Counted from the stretch's first letter, positions 1 to 9,307 are shown. The stretch: DNA of 34,449 nucleotides from CAYQZD01 sp964421875 (GCA_964421875.1 CAYQZD010000034.1:1-34449); one strand, 5' to 3'. Notes: a model not told the origin generated them from the letters alone. A program made the numbers and translations.

Positions 1-66
1 TTGATGGTGTAGGTCATCCCTCGGGAACTTTTTAACATAGGGGAATGACAGCAGTACCAATGCACA

Positions 67-88
67 CTTCATATGGGTAAAGTGTTAC
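67..88. repeat. Right end of a MITE-like palindromic element (copy A)
   Basis: This stretch reads inward from its right end as GTAACACTTTA followed by a run ending in GAAG. It matches the outer ends of the elements at 4759-4890 and 9132-9293. Upstream, at about 11-51, a degraded hairpin still shows GGTCATCC at one side and GGAATGAC at the other, as in the cores of the other copies. The left end lies outside the window or has decayed. The element ends 25 bp before the HD phosphohydrolase start, so it forms part of that gene's upstream region. Confidence 0.5.
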
Positions 89-113
89 AAATTAATGTAT
101 TTCACGGACAAAT

Positions 114-2363
114 ATGGCAGTTGAAGCAGAGAATACTGAACAGAAGCGAAAGAAATTGCTTGTTTGGCTGCGAAAGGCGGCTTTTCCCTGGGACACTTTT
201 TTTCGCTGGATGATTTTCGCCTTAGGGCTGACAGGATTGGTATTCCTCTTCCCCCACGGCACCACTCCCCAGTTCTCCGACCTCAAATTGAACTATATCA
301 GTCACCGGGAAATTATCGCCCCCTTCGATTTTGAAATCCTGAAGACTGAAGGGGAACTCGCCAGAGAACGCAAAGCCGCCCAGGAATCGGTGATGCCTTT
401 CTTCAAGCGGAATGATGAAGTTACCGAGAGAAATCTCGCCTGCCTCGATTCCCTGTTGGATGATTTACAATTTCTGCAGACGATGAAGATGAATAAGGAA
501 ACCCGTGACAGTGTAATCAAGGCGGAATTGGAGCGCGTGAATCAGTATTATAAATTGACTCTATCGCAGGACATATTTCAGACGGGAAAACAGGCTGAAG
601 TTTCCGTTTGGTGGGCTGAATTTACGGAAAAAACCATAGACCATTTGACCGAATCCTACAGAAGAGGGATTTTCAATCTGGAACCCGACGAAATCACCAC
701 CACCTCAAATGCGGCGGTGGTTCTGTTCAAGGGGATTGAACAACGGGTTTCACTCTATTCAATCTACGGAACCAATCTGACAAAAGGATTCATTCTTGAC
801 AAGCTGAAGGAGAGCTTCCCGCCGGGAGACAGCCGGGTTAAATTTGGCTATGAAATTGTCCTGGGCTTTCTGGAACCGAATATCATCTACCAGGAACAGA
901 TAACGGAAAACCGTCGTATCGACGCGAGAAACAAGGTGGCTCTGGCCAAAGGAATCGTCCTCAAGAACGAACGAATCATCGATTCGAATGAACGCGTGGC
1001 GCAGGAACACCTGGACAAACTCCGTTCCCTGTCGCTGAAAAAGGCTGAACTGTCGATGGAGGTAGGGGGTATTAGAGTAATCTTCCCCTTCGCCGGGAAA
1101 TTTCTTTTCTCAGGGGGGATTCTGCTGGTGCTGGGATTTATGGTCTTCAATTACCGCTCCGAAATCACTCCCAATAAAAACCTGCTCTTGATTGTATTGA
1201 TACTGCTGGCGCAGCTTGCTTTTCTCCGGCTGGTTATGGAGAGCGCGAACCTCCCTGCCATGCTTTTTCCCTCGGCGCTGGGTATTATGCTCATCACCAT
1301 ATTCTATGGCTACGGAGTCGGTTTTTGGTATATGATAACACTTGCGCTGCTCGCCGGGGTGATGCAGGGGAACGATTTTCAATTGACTCTAATAACGCTG
1401 GTGGTGGGCACTATAGCCATCGTCTCCATCAAGAAATTACGCAGCCGAACCCAGCTTATGACCTCGGCGCTCTACCTGGGCGTCGCCTATGTGGTGTTTC
1501 TCACGGGATTCCACTTTATGCAGTTCTCCTTTTCCACCGATTTATTACAGGAGATCGGATTGGGGATGGTCAATTCTGCGCTGACCCCGATATTAGTGCT
1601 GGGATTCGCCATTATATTAGGTAACATATTCGATATCACCACCGACCTCACGCTGTTGGAGCTTTCGGACTTGAACCGGCCCTTATTGAGGAAACTCGCT
1701 GAAATCGCTCCGGGAACTTATCATCACAGTCTGATGGTGGGGACTTTAGCGGAAGCTGCGGCTGAGGCGGTCGGGGCCAATCCTTTGATGGCGAGGACGG
1801 CGGCTTACTATCATGACATTGGTAAAATTGAACGGTGGCAGTTTTTCGTTGAAAACCAGGGGGTGCTCAATCCCCATGATACCATTACACCGGAAGAGAG
1901 CGCCGAGGTGCTGAACTCACATGTTGATTCCGGGATGGAACTTGCGGAAAAACACCGTCTTCCGCAGGCGATTAAGGATGTGATTGTCCAGCATCACGGC
2001 AGTATGCTGATGCAGTATTTTTACCACAAGGCGGCTAAACAAAGCGGCGAGGAAATAGACGACTCGAAATACCGCTATAAGGGACCTTTACCGGCGTCGA
2101 GAGAGTCGGGTATTATAATGCTGGCTGATGGTGTTGAGGCGGCGGTTCGTTCGATGGGGCTTACGAGCAACGAGCAGATTCGGGAGAAGGTCAAGGAGAT
2201 AATCGAGGGCAAATTCGACGAGGGGCAACTCGACCAATGTGAACTCTCCTTGAAGGACTTGCAGATTGTGGAGGACACTTTCGTCCACACCCTGACCGCA
2301 CAGCGTCATCGGCGGATTGAATATCCCGACCGTAAGGATATAGCCAAGGAAGTTGAAGAATAA
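114..2363 (+). CDS. 7TM-HD phosphohydrolase, PgpH/YqfF type (probable c-di-AMP phosphodiesterase)
   Basis: The 749-residue protein has the PgpH layout. A membrane segment (about residues 31-46) is followed by a large extracytoplasmic region (about 50-320), a block of seven hydrophobic segments (about 325-505) and a cytoplasmic HD domain. The HD domain carries H537/H538 in TYHHSLMVG and the H567-D568 pair in YYHDIGKI, which are metal ligands in this family. Characterised relatives (Listeria PgpH) hydrolyse c-di-AMP to pApA; assigning that substrate here is inference. The start is ATG in ACAAATATGGCA with only a weak upstream GGA, but no better start exists. It overlaps ybeY by 11 bp, a pairing common in many bacteria, so the two are probably co-transcribed. 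The domain call is firm; the substrate is less so. Confidence 0.9.
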   Translation: MAVEAENTEQKRKKLLVWLRKAAFPWDTFFRWMIFALGLTGLVFLFPHGTTPQFSDLKLNYISHREIIAPFDFEILKTEGELARERKAAQESVMPFFKRNDEVTERNLACLDSLLDDLQFLQTMKMNKETRDSVIKAELERVNQYYKLTLSQDIFQTGKQAEVSVWWAEFTEKTIDHLTESYRRGIFNLEPDEITTTSNAAVVLFKGIEQRVSLYSIYGTNLTKGFILDKLKESFPPGDSRVKFGYEIVLGFLEPNIIYQEQITENRRIDARNKVALAKGIVLKNERIIDSNERVAQEHLDKLRSLSLKKAELSMEVGGIRVIFPFAGKFLFSGGILLVLGFMVFNYRSEITPNKNLLLIVLILLAQLAFLRLVMESANLPAMLFPSALGIMLITIFYGYGVGFWYMITLALLAGVMQGNDFQLTLITLVVGTIAIVSIKKLRSRTQLMTSALYLGVAYVVFLTGFHFMQFSFSTDLLQEIGLGMVNSALTPILVLGFAIILGNIFDITTDLTLLELSDLNRPLLRKLAEIAPGTYHHSLMVGTLAEAAAEAVGANPLMARTAAYYHDIGKIERWQFFVENQGVLNPHDTITPEESAEVLNSHVDSGMELAEKHRLPQAIKDVIVQHHGSMLMQYFYHKAAKQSGEEIDDSKYRYKGPLPASRESGIIMLADGVEAAVRSMGLTSNEQIREKVKEIIEGKFDEGQLDQCELSLKDLQIVEDTFVHTLTAQRHRRIEYPDRKDIAKEVEE

Positions 2364-2778
2364 AAGACAGATATCGCTTGAGATTCCTCAGTCCGCCCCG
2401 GTGGATAAAGCCGCCTGCGCCGGATTGGTGGAAACCATAATGCACGATTACTCACGGGAGAATTACACCATCACGGTATCGGGAGTGGATAGTGAGGCGA
2501 TGGCTGACCTGAATCAGCGCTTTCGGAATGTTGCCGGAACCACCGATGTGCTCACTTTCAGCCTTGAAGAGGAGCCCCTGGAAGGGGAGATTTATCTCAA
2601 TCTGCAGTTATTGGAAAGCGCCGCCGCCGCAGAGGGAACCACCTCTGAATACCAATTGTATAAATTATTGATTCACGGAACACTACATCTGCTCGGAATT
2701 CACCATAATTCCCCTGAGGAAGAGGCGCTAAACCGCGCGCTGACGGAGGAGTACCTTCAGCGGTTCGATATTAACTGA
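2353..2778 (+). CDS. ybeY: Endoribonuclease YbeY (rRNA maturation factor)
   Basis: This 141-residue protein is the size of the UPF0054/YbeY family. YbeY is a zinc-dependent endoribonuclease needed for 16S rRNA 3'-end maturation and ribosome quality control. The zinc-binding signature is clear as HGTLHLLGIHH, with H108, H112 and H118 as presumed ligands. The Asp usual just before the last His (GYDH) is His117 here, a conservative oddity that leaves the zinc ligands intact. The central strand TTDVLTFSLEE is also typical. The start is TTG at 2353, inside the end of the preceding gene. The next internal Met is about 30 residues in and would delete the first conserved strand. AAGGA lies only two bases before the TTG, so translational coupling is likely. 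Confidence 0.93.
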   Translation: MKNKRQISLEIPQSAPVDKAACAGLVETIMHDYSRENYTITVSGVDSEAMADLNQRFRNVAGTTDVLTFSLEEEPLEGEIYLNLQLLESAAAAEGTTSEYQLYKLLIHGTLHLLGIHHNSPEEEALNRALTEEYLQRFDIN

Positions 2779-2924
2779 AGCGCTAACCGTTCTTTCGACC
2801 GGTGGTTATTATGAACTGAATGCTATGGAGAGTGTAATAGGTTATTATTTGAAGAATGGATTAGTCATTGGGCTGATTCCCGGATTTCTCAAAATTGTTG
2901 TCAATAACAATTTCAGGGACCTGA

Positions 2925-4202
2925 GTGGACGTCATAGACTTATGGGTTGAAACGCTGATCTTCATCCTGTTATTGGCGCTGTCCGCCTTTTTCTCCGGTT
3001 CGGAAGTGGCAATTTTCGGATTATCCCCCAGGGAACAGGATGAAATAAAGGAGAGTAAGGACCGCGCCGCCCGAAAACTAATGAGACTGCTTGAGACGCC
3101 TCAGCAGACTCTGATTACCATTCTCACCGGTAACAATGCGGTGAATATCGCCGCGGCTTCCGTAGCGGCTCTGCTGGCTGACGACATCGGTAAGCTTTCT
3201 AAGATTCCTCAGGTGTGGATTCTGCTCATAGAGGTCGCCGTAGTCACCGGATTGATATTGATTTTGAGTGAAATCACCCCTAAAATCTTCGCGCTGCGTA
3301 ATCCCAAGTTGATTTCCCTTAAGGTCGCTTCCCCCATCAGTTTTATCAGACTACTGCTTTTTCCGGTCGTGGGCGTTTTCACTGCCATCACCGATTTTTT
3401 CACCAGGGCGCTTGGTGTGGAAAAGATCAGGCTGGCTTATTCGACCGAAGAGCTTAAAACTCTGGTAGAGGTGTCGGAGGAGAAAGGTCAGCTTGAGGAA
3501 TCCGAGAAGGAAATGATAACCTCTATTTTCGAATTCGGCGATACTTTGGTGAAGGAGATTATGGTGCCCCGCACCGATATGCATATGTTGAGCGCCGATT
3601 CGAATCTGGATGAGATTGTGAATTATATAAGCGAAGAGGGGAATTCACGGTATCCTGTGTTTAAGGATGACCGGGATGATGTTATCGGTTTCCTTTACGC
3701 TAAAGACCTTCTTTTCTATTTACAAGAGAACCTCGGTGATTTCAACATTGAAAAGATATTGCGACCTCCCAATTTTGTGCCTGAGAACAAGGAAATTTCG
3801 GAATTGCTTAAGGAATTTCAGAAGGATAAGATTCATATGGCGGTGGTGGTGGACGAATACGGCGGCACCGCCGGCTTAGTCACCCTGGAGGATATTCTTG
3901 AAGAAATCGTGGGCGAGATTCAGGACGAATACGACCAGGAATCCCCGCTTTTTTCCCGGATTGACGCCAATACTATCACCGCCGACGCCAGAATGTCTAT
4001 CCATGATTTCAACGAAGTCCTGGGGCAGAAACTGATATCCGGCGATCAGGATTTTGAAACGCTTGGAGGATTTATTTATCATCAGATGGGACGGATACCC
4101 TCGGAACAGGAATCGATTGAATTCGGTGAATATATATTCACGGTCATCGAGATTGACGGTCAACGGCTGAAGCAAATTCGCGTCGAGAAAAAGGGTGTAT
4201 GA
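2925..4202 (+). CDS. CNNM/HlyC-CorC family transporter (DUF21, CBS pair, CorC_HlyC domain)
   Basis: The 425-residue protein has an N-terminal DUF21 membrane domain (about residues 1-190, four hydrophobic segments, early SAFFSGSEVAIFGLS motif). A CBS-domain pair follows (about 205-330, including VPRTDMHMLSAD and VVVDEYGGTAGLVTLEDILEEIVG), then a C-terminal CorC_HlyC domain (about 345-420). Members of this family are linked to Mg2+ or Co2+ export and magnesium homeostasis. The old name hemolysin C is a historical label and haemolysis should not be inferred. The start is GTG at 2925, which places the conserved membrane segment at the very N-terminus. CAGGGAC lies about seven bases upstream. It sits 146 bp after ybeY and overlaps the next gene by 8 bp. 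Confidence 0.9.
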   Translation: MDVIDLWVETLIFILLLALSAFFSGSEVAIFGLSPREQDEIKESKDRAARKLMRLLETPQQTLITILTGNNAVNIAAASVAALLADDIGKLSKIPQVWILLIEVAVVTGLILILSEITPKIFALRNPKLISLKVASPISFIRLLLFPVVGVFTAITDFFTRALGVEKIRLAYSTEELKTLVEVSEEKGQLEESEKEMITSIFEFGDTLVKEIMVPRTDMHMLSADSNLDEIVNYISEEGNSRYPVFKDDRDDVIGFLYAKDLLFYLQENLGDFNIEKILRPPNFVPENKEISELLKEFQKDKIHMAVVVDEYGGTAGLVTLEDILEEIVGEIQDEYDQESPLFSRIDANTITADARMSIHDFNEVLGQKLISGDQDFETLGGFIYHQMGRIPSEQESIEFGEYIFTVIEIDGQRLKQIRVEKKGV

Positions 4203-4749
4203 ATCAAAGGGATTGAAGCGAAGTCTTGCGCTTATAGTGGCGAAGAATCTCCCGGCGGTCAGACAAAAAGGCGGCGGCGATGAGTTCGACCCCGGTCAGT
4301 GCTTGAAGCTGTCGAGGAAGACTCTGATATGTATGCCCTTCCAATACCGCGATTTTGAGGCTTCTCTCCCATTCTTTAAAAAATTGGTTTCTTTGTCCGG
4401 AGAAAACAAGGTAACGGCAGCGACGCCGGAGAGTTTCAGAAACTGGCTGGAGCGTTCTCAATTAAAAGCGGTGGTTTCATTAAAACCCGACGATGCCAAT
4501 ATTCTGAATTTGCCGGGGAAAGGGCTGAGGAATAGTCTCAATCGTCAACAGTTTAATCTCGCCATCGACCTCAATTTCGATGACAACTTGTTCTCTTCCA
4601 TATTGTGTGCGGTTAGCGGCGCCAAGGTGAGGATAGGATTTGCCAGTGAAAGTTGCGGAGGCTTCTTTAATTACCTGATAGCTCCCCGCGAATCGAGCGA
4701 TTCGCAAGCGAAGTATCGGATAATGATGCGCTATTTGTGTAATTCGTGA
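4195..4749 (+). CDS. Uncharacterised protein, possibly related to GT9 glycosyltransferase N-domains or DUF6913
   Basis: This 184-residue protein was not recognised with certainty. Its C-terminal half has the pattern NLAIDLNFDDNLFSSIL then SGAKVRIGF. This resembles the segment in family 9 (heptosyltransferase-type) glycosyltransferases where a hydrophobic strand ending in ID is followed by a helix and the phrase GAKxRIGF. Short Bacteroidota proteins (DUF6913) share the same pattern. It is about half the length of a full GT9 enzyme and has no second Rossmann domain, so it is unlikely to be a complete transferase. The GTG start overlaps the transporter gene by 8 bp, suggesting coupling. A palindromic repeat begins 9 bp after the stop. 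It could be a real small family or a remnant of a longer gene; the open frame and overlap favour a real gene. Confidence 0.6.
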   Translation: MYESKGLKRSLALIVAKNLPAVRQKGGGDEFDPGQCLKLSRKTLICMPFQYRDFEASLPFFKKLVSLSGENKVTAATPESFRNWLERSQLKAVVSLKPDDANILNLPGKGLRNSLNRQQFNLAIDLNFDDNLFSSILCAVSGAKVRIGFASESCGGFFNYLIAPRESSDSQAKYRIMMRYLCNS

Positions 4750-4758
4750 TAGGCGTTT

Positions 4759-4890
4759 GTGACACTTTACATATTTGAAGCGTCTTTGTCATTCTGGCAG
4801 CGAAGCAAGCCAGAATCTTTCTTTTCCGGAAGGATTCCGGCTTCGCCGGAATGACTTCGTTTTTGCAGCTTCATAAAGTTAGACTGGTAC
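4759..4890. repeat. MITE-like palindromic element (copy B)
   Basis: The left end (4759-4780) reads GTGACACTTTAC, later GAAG. The right end (4869-4890), read inward, is a diverged version (GTACCAGTCTAAC). Inside, 4788-4855 holds a double hairpin. The first arm pair is GTCATTCTGGC with GCCAGAATC; the second is GATTCCGGC with GCCGGAATGAC. The whole unit therefore folds as a long imperfect palindrome. It fills the gap between the GT9-like gene and the radical SAM gene. No open reading frame of its own is credible. Confidence 0.6.
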
Positions 4891-4953
4891 AAGCGTTTGT
4901 TTTTCAGAGTATATTTTATACACGATAGCGATTTATAGTTTTTAGTAATAACT

Positions 4954-4970
4954 AACCTCAGTCTGAGGTT
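4954..4970. promoter_or_regulatory. Perfect 17-bp palindrome just upstream of the radical SAM gene
   Basis: AACCTCAG and CTGAGGTT form a perfect inverted repeat around a single T, ending 13 bp before the ATG at 4984. The right arm contains GAGG, the only Shine-Dalgarno-like string near that start. In RNA the hairpin would hide it; in DNA the symmetry would suit a dimeric regulator. Neither role is demonstrated. Confidence 0.35.
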
Positions 4971-4983
4971 CCTTATTAAGACA

Positions 4984-7488
4984 ATGCATTCTGCAGCCAT
5001 AGCCAGAGATAAGATTTTACACTCCGTACGCAGACCGGGACGATATATCGGAGGCGAGCTCAACGCCTCGGTCCCGGTTGCAGGCAGTTATCAGGCCGCC
5101 CTCGCTTTTCCCGACCTTTACGAAATCGGTTTCCCTTACCTCGGCTTCCAAATCCTATATCACCTCCTGAACGAAATTGAAGGTGTCAGTTGCCAGCGGG
5201 TTTACGCCCCCGATGCGGATGTTGAAGAGGCTCTGAGGAGAGAGAAAACACCCCTCTTCACCATTGAGGCGGGCTATCCCCTTAAAAATCTTAACCTTAT
5301 CGGGTTCACTTTACAGTACGAACTCCATTCCACCACAATTCTCAATATGCTCGATTTGGGGGGAATCCCGCTTTACGCTCAAGACAGGCCTGAAGATTAT
5401 CCTCTGATAATCGGAGGAGGGCCTCTGGCTTTCAGCCCGGAACCGCTTGCTCCGTTTTTCGATGCGTTCCTGGTGGGAGACGCGGAGAGTATCCTGCCTC
5501 AGGTAATGCAAAAATTGAAAGGCTGGAAATTGGAGGGGATTCCGAAATCCGGGATTTTGAGCCGGCTGGCTGAATTGCCCGGAGTATATGCGCCCTCGTT
5601 ATACCAGCCTCGTTTCGACAGGGGCGGGAGATTTGCCGGTCTTGAAAAACTGTCTCCTCAAGCCCCTGATAGGGTATCAGCTAATCACGAAGGCGCGCTG
5701 CAGGCGGAGTATTACCCTTTCAAACCGCTGGTTCCTTTGATATCGGTGGAGCACGACCGGTTATCTGTTGAGGTTATGCGTGGCTGCAGCAGAGGCTGCC
5801 GTTTCTGCAACGCCGGTATCATCCACCGCCCCACCAGGGAAAGGCCGGTAGAGGATTTGATCCGGTTTATCGAACGGGGATTGGAATCCACCGGTTATGA
5901 TGAATTATCCCTCCTTTCGCTTTCCACCGCCGATTTTTCCGCTCTGCCGGGACTATTGCCGGAAATCTCAGCGCTGATTGAGGGGAAGGGGATTTCGCTC
6001 TCCTATCCTTCGATGCGTCCCGACGCCTTTACGCAAGACATCGCCCGCAGCATATCTTCAGGCAGGAAGACGGGGCTGACCTTTGCCCCGGAGGCTGGGA
6101 CTGAAAGGTTGCGCGCGGTGATAAACAAAGATCTGCGGGATGAAGACCTGTTCCGGGCGCTGAAAATTGCGGCGGAAGCCGGCTGGAAATCGGCCAAGCT
6201 CTACTTTATGGTGGGACTCCCAACCGAGACCGACCGGGATCTTAACGCTGTCGCCGATTTAGCGCTGAAATGCAGAGGTTTGCTCGGCAGTTCTCGAAGA
6301 GCTCCTCTGCACATTTCCCTCTCCGTTTTTTCCCCCAAGCCTCATACACCTTTCCAGTGGGAAGCGCAGGTCGAGCGGGACGAAGTTAAGCGGCGTATAG
6401 CGCTTATTAAGCGCCGATTGAACAAACCCGGCATCAAGGTGAGCTACCACGACCCGGAGATGACCTCGGTGGAGACCCTTTTAGCCCGGGGAGACCGCCG
6501 GCTGGCGAAGGTAATCGAGCGTGTATACCGCGATGGCGCGCGTTTGGAGGGGTGGAGCGAGAAATTCGATTTCCGGCGGTGGGAAGCGGCGATGACAGCG
6601 GAAGGACTTTCCTGGGATTTTTTCACCGGCGAATTCGAGCCGGTAAGCCCTCTTCCTTGGGATATTATTGCGACCGGCGTTTCCCGCGAGCACCTGCTGA
6701 AGGAACGCCAGCGTTCCCGCGCCGGGATAATGACTCCGGACTGCCGCTGGAAATGTTCCCAATGCGGGCTGGAATGCCCTCCGCCGCCTAAACCGCAGAA
6801 TCTTCTCTGGAAAGCGCCGTTGGCGCAGGCAAACGCCTCTCCTCCGAAAATTAACCTGCGTTTTAAATTTACCCGCACCGGACCCTCCAGGTGGATTTCG
6901 CACCTGGAGACGGTTAAATTGCTGGAAAGGTCGCTGCGCCGGGCTGAGATGCCCCTCGCTTTTTCACGGGGATTTCATCCCCATCCCAAGATTTCCTACG
7001 GTCCCGCGCTCCCGGTGGGATTTGAGACGAGCGGGGATTACTTCGACGTTCAGTTGACAGAGCCGGTGTCGAATCCCGGAGAAAGGCTGAACCGGGCGCT
7101 GCACGGGGGAGTCGGCATCGTTGCAGTCCGGGATATTCCGCTGGCGGTTCCCTCGCTGAGCAGTGTGATTAATTACCTAACTTACGAAATTGCGCTGCAG
7201 GACATTACTCCACGGCTGCGGGAAACTATCGCCGCCTGGAAGGAGAAAGCCGCAGTTGTCATCCTTGACCGGAACGATGTAAGATGGGATATTTCTCCTC
7301 TGATTCGGCGTTTCCAGCTAAATGGAAGGAGGTTAAGACTGGACCTCCTGATTGAAAACGGCAAATCTCCCCGGCCCGACAGGTTGTTGGAGTCGCTGGG
7401 ATACAGCCCCGGGGATGCGGATTATAAGCGCGAAGGGTGTTACGTGCTGGAGGGAAGTATTTTAAATGATCCGCTTGAACTATTTTAA
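4984..7488 (+). CDS. Two-part radical SAM protein (TIGR03960-type) fused to a DUF2344/TIGR03936 domain
   Basis: The 834-residue protein starts with a cobalamin-binding-like region (about residues 30-190; GGGPLAFSPEPLAPFFD). A radical SAM core follows with the CxxxCxxC cluster ligands C268, C272 and C275 in MRGCSRGCRFC. The C-terminal DUF2344 domain (about 635-830) is recognisable from SRWISHLETVKLLERSLRR and FSRGFHPHPKISYGPALPVG. A Cys-rich link (CRWKCSQCGLEC, about residues 583-594) joins them. Many genomes encode the two halves separately; the fused form is known. The reaction is unknown. Its constant position before rng, rplU and rpmA, seen here too, suggests a role around ribosomes or RNA modification, which is inference. 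ATG at 4984 is chosen because conserved sequence starts immediately after it. Confidence 0.9.
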   Translation: MHSAAIARDKILHSVRRPGRYIGGELNASVPVAGSYQAALAFPDLYEIGFPYLGFQILYHLLNEIEGVSCQRVYAPDADVEEALRREKTPLFTIEAGYPLKNLNLIGFTLQYELHSTTILNMLDLGGIPLYAQDRPEDYPLIIGGGPLAFSPEPLAPFFDAFLVGDAESILPQVMQKLKGWKLEGIPKSGILSRLAELPGVYAPSLYQPRFDRGGRFAGLEKLSPQAPDRVSANHEGALQAEYYPFKPLVPLISVEHDRLSVEVMRGCSRGCRFCNAGIIHRPTRERPVEDLIRFIERGLESTGYDELSLLSLSTADFSALPGLLPEISALIEGKGISLSYPSMRPDAFTQDIARSISSGRKTGLTFAPEAGTERLRAVINKDLRDEDLFRALKIAAEAGWKSAKLYFMVGLPTETDRDLNAVADLALKCRGLLGSSRRAPLHISLSVFSPKPHTPFQWEAQVERDEVKRRIALIKRRLNKPGIKVSYHDPEMTSVETLLARGDRRLAKVIERVYRDGARLEGWSEKFDFRRWEAAMTAEGLSWDFFTGEFEPVSPLPWDIIATGVSREHLLKERQRSRAGIMTPDCRWKCSQCGLECPPPPKPQNLLWKAPLAQANASPPKINLRFKFTRTGPSRWISHLETVKLLERSLRRAEMPLAFSRGFHPHPKISYGPALPVGFETSGDYFDVQLTEPVSNPGERLNRALHGGVGIVAVRDIPLAVPSLSSVINYLTYEIALQDITPRLRETIAAWKEKAAVVILDRNDVRWDISPLIRRFQLNGRRLRLDLLIENGKSPRPDRLLESLGYSPGDADYKREGCYVLEGSILNDPLELF

Positions 7489-7573
7489 AATTCAGTCTAT
7501 TTATTTGAGTGTTCAATGTGGTGGAATGGTTAGATAACAGTATGTTAAAACAAGGACTTGAATTGAAATTGCA

Positions 7574-9070
7574 ATGAAAAGAGAAATTATCATAAATTCC
7601 AGCGCTTCCGAATCCAGGGTCGCATTGCTGGAAGATGGACAGTTGGTGGAGCTGTTTGTAGAGCTGCCCCGACACGAAAGAACCGTGGGCAACATCTACA
7701 AGGGAACGGTGAAGAAAGTAATGCCGGGAATGGAAGCCGCATTTCTGGAGTTGGGGCTGGGACACGACGCTTTCCTGCACTTTTCCGACCACTCACAGAT
7801 ATCAGTGGAATTTGATGAAGACGGAGGAAGCAGCCAGGGCAAAAGGATCCACCTCCAGCCCGGGCAGGAAATCCTGGTGCAGATAATCAAGGAGCAACTG
7901 GGCAATAAAGGTCCTCGAACCACCACGCAGGTTGCCCTGCCGGGACGTTCCCTGGTGCTGGTTCCGCACCAGGATCACGTCGGCGTCTCACGCAGAATCA
8001 CCGATTTCAGGGAGAAAAGAAGGCTTCGTTCTATCGCCAATAAAATCAGGCCTAAGGGATTCGGGCTGATTATCCGTACCGTGGCTGAGGGAAAAACCCT
8101 CGAAGAGCTGAAAAGCGATATGGACAGCCAGCTCATACTGTGGAAAAGGCTGGAACGAAAGATAAAGAATGCGCCTAATCCCAGCCTGATTTTCAAAGAT
8201 ATGTCGATGGCTTCCTCGGTTATCAGAGACCTGTTTACCAATGACATCGACGGGCTGGTGGTCGATTCCAAACGGTTCCACAAGCAGGTCAGGAAGTATC
8301 TTGGCGAGGTGGCTCCCTCCTTGATGGATAAGGTGCGGCTTTACAAGGAGCGGAAACCGATATTCGATTATTTCAAGATTGAATCGGAAATTGAGAAATC
8401 GCTTTCCCGGAAGGTGTGGCTCAACGGCGGAGGCTATATTATCATCGACCAGACCGAAGCGTTGGTCACTATCGATGTCAATTCCGGGCGCTTTATGGGT
8501 AAAAAGGATCATGAGGAGAACTCCTTCAAGGTCAACCTTCGGGCGGCCCGGGAAATATGCCGGCAGCTTCGTTTGAGAGACCTTGGCGGACTCATCGTCA
8601 TCGACTTCATCGATATGTGGGAGGAGAGAAACCGGAAAAAGGTTTACGATGAAGTTAAGAAGGATCTGAAAACCGACCGCTCCAAAAGCGACATCCTTCC
8701 CATCTCCCAATTCGGATTGATGGAAATGACCCGGCAGCGCATAAAACCCAGCCTCCTCTATACCTTCAACGAACCCTGCCCCACCTGCAATGGATTGGGG
8801 ATGGTGGCGTCCAGGGAAACCGTATCCACTCAAATCGACCGCTGGGTGAAACGCTTCAGAAACCATTCCCGGGAAAAACGGCTGGAATTGACGGTGAATC
8901 CTGCTATGTTCGACTATCTCACTGACGGAATGAACAGCCGTATCAAACAGATTATGCTGAAGAACCGAATATTCATCAAGATCAAGCAGAATCCGGATTT
9001 TAAGACCGATGAATTTGTCTGCGTTTCACCTAAACAAAACAAAGATATAACCGCGCGGTATAAATTCTAA
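7574..9070 (+). CDS. rng: Ribonuclease G (Rne/Rng family)
   Basis: The 498-residue protein matches RNase G, the short form of the RNase E/G family, which cleaves single-stranded RNA and trims 16S rRNA 5' ends. An S1-type RNA-binding region occupies about residues 38-125 (GNIYKGTVKKVMPGMEAAFLE). The catalytic DNase I-like part carries Mg2+ ligands D301 in TIDVNSGR and D344 in VIDFIDM, corresponding to D303 and D346 of E. coli RNase E. The zinc-link cysteines C402 and C405 in CPTCNGLG indicate dimers and tetramers. There is no long C-terminal scaffold, so it is not a full-length RNase E. The start is ATG at 7574; AAGGA is about 18 bases upstream, too far for a standard ribosome site. It follows the radical SAM gene by 85 bp. 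Confidence 0.95.
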   Translation: MKREIIINSSASESRVALLEDGQLVELFVELPRHERTVGNIYKGTVKKVMPGMEAAFLELGLGHDAFLHFSDHSQISVEFDEDGGSSQGKRIHLQPGQEILVQIIKEQLGNKGPRTTTQVALPGRSLVLVPHQDHVGVSRRITDFREKRRLRSIANKIRPKGFGLIIRTVAEGKTLEELKSDMDSQLILWKRLERKIKNAPNPSLIFKDMSMASSVIRDLFTNDIDGLVVDSKRFHKQVRKYLGEVAPSLMDKVRLYKERKPIFDYFKIESEIEKSLSRKVWLNGGGYIIIDQTEALVTIDVNSGRFMGKKDHEENSFKVNLRAAREICRQLRLRDLGGLIVIDFIDMWEERNRKKVYDEVKKDLKTDRSKSDILPISQFGLMEMTRQRIKPSLLYTFNEPCPTCNGLGMVASRETVSTQIDRWVKRFRNHSREKRLELTVNPAMFDYLTDGMNSRIKQIMLKNRIFIKIKQNPDFKTDEFVCVSPKQNKDITARYKF

Positions 9071-9131
9071 AGTCGAGATGCCGCTGAGATGGGTGTGCCT
9101 GGCCCAATAGAATTGGTATATTGTAATTATC

Positions 9132-9293
9132 GTAACACTTTAGCTATGTGAAGCTACCACACAATTTGTCATTCCCGCAAGTGAACGAAGTGAACGCGTC
9201 GGGAATCTGAGCGAGAATTTACCTGCTGTTAGATTCCGGACAAGCCGGAATGACAGCAGTGTTATAGCGGACTTCATTTCAGTAAGATGTTAC
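9132..9293. repeat. MITE-like palindromic element (copy C, most complete)
   Basis: This is the best-preserved copy at 162 bp. The left end begins GTAACACTTTA and ends TGTGAAG (9132-9153). The right end, read inward (9293 to 9272), begins GTAACATCTTA and ends TGAAG. The core has GTCATTCCCG with a partner CGGGAATC, then GATTCCGG with CCGGAATGAC. It carries no gene. Terminal inverted repeats plus a non-coding palindromic core are typical of miniature inverted-repeat elements or large REP-type units. No target-site duplication was confirmed. Confidence 0.65.
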
Positions 9294-9307
9294 CAATTAT
9301 CCTATAT

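Noticed and set aside
4767..5063. A 98-codon minus-strand frame across the repeat and the start of the radical SAM gene
   Set aside because: It mostly translates repeat copy B and the opposite strand of a well-supported gene.
7988..8866. A 292-codon minus-strand open frame opposite rng
   Set aside because: It lies wholly inside rng with no ribosome site or recognisable domain; treated as a shadow of rng.
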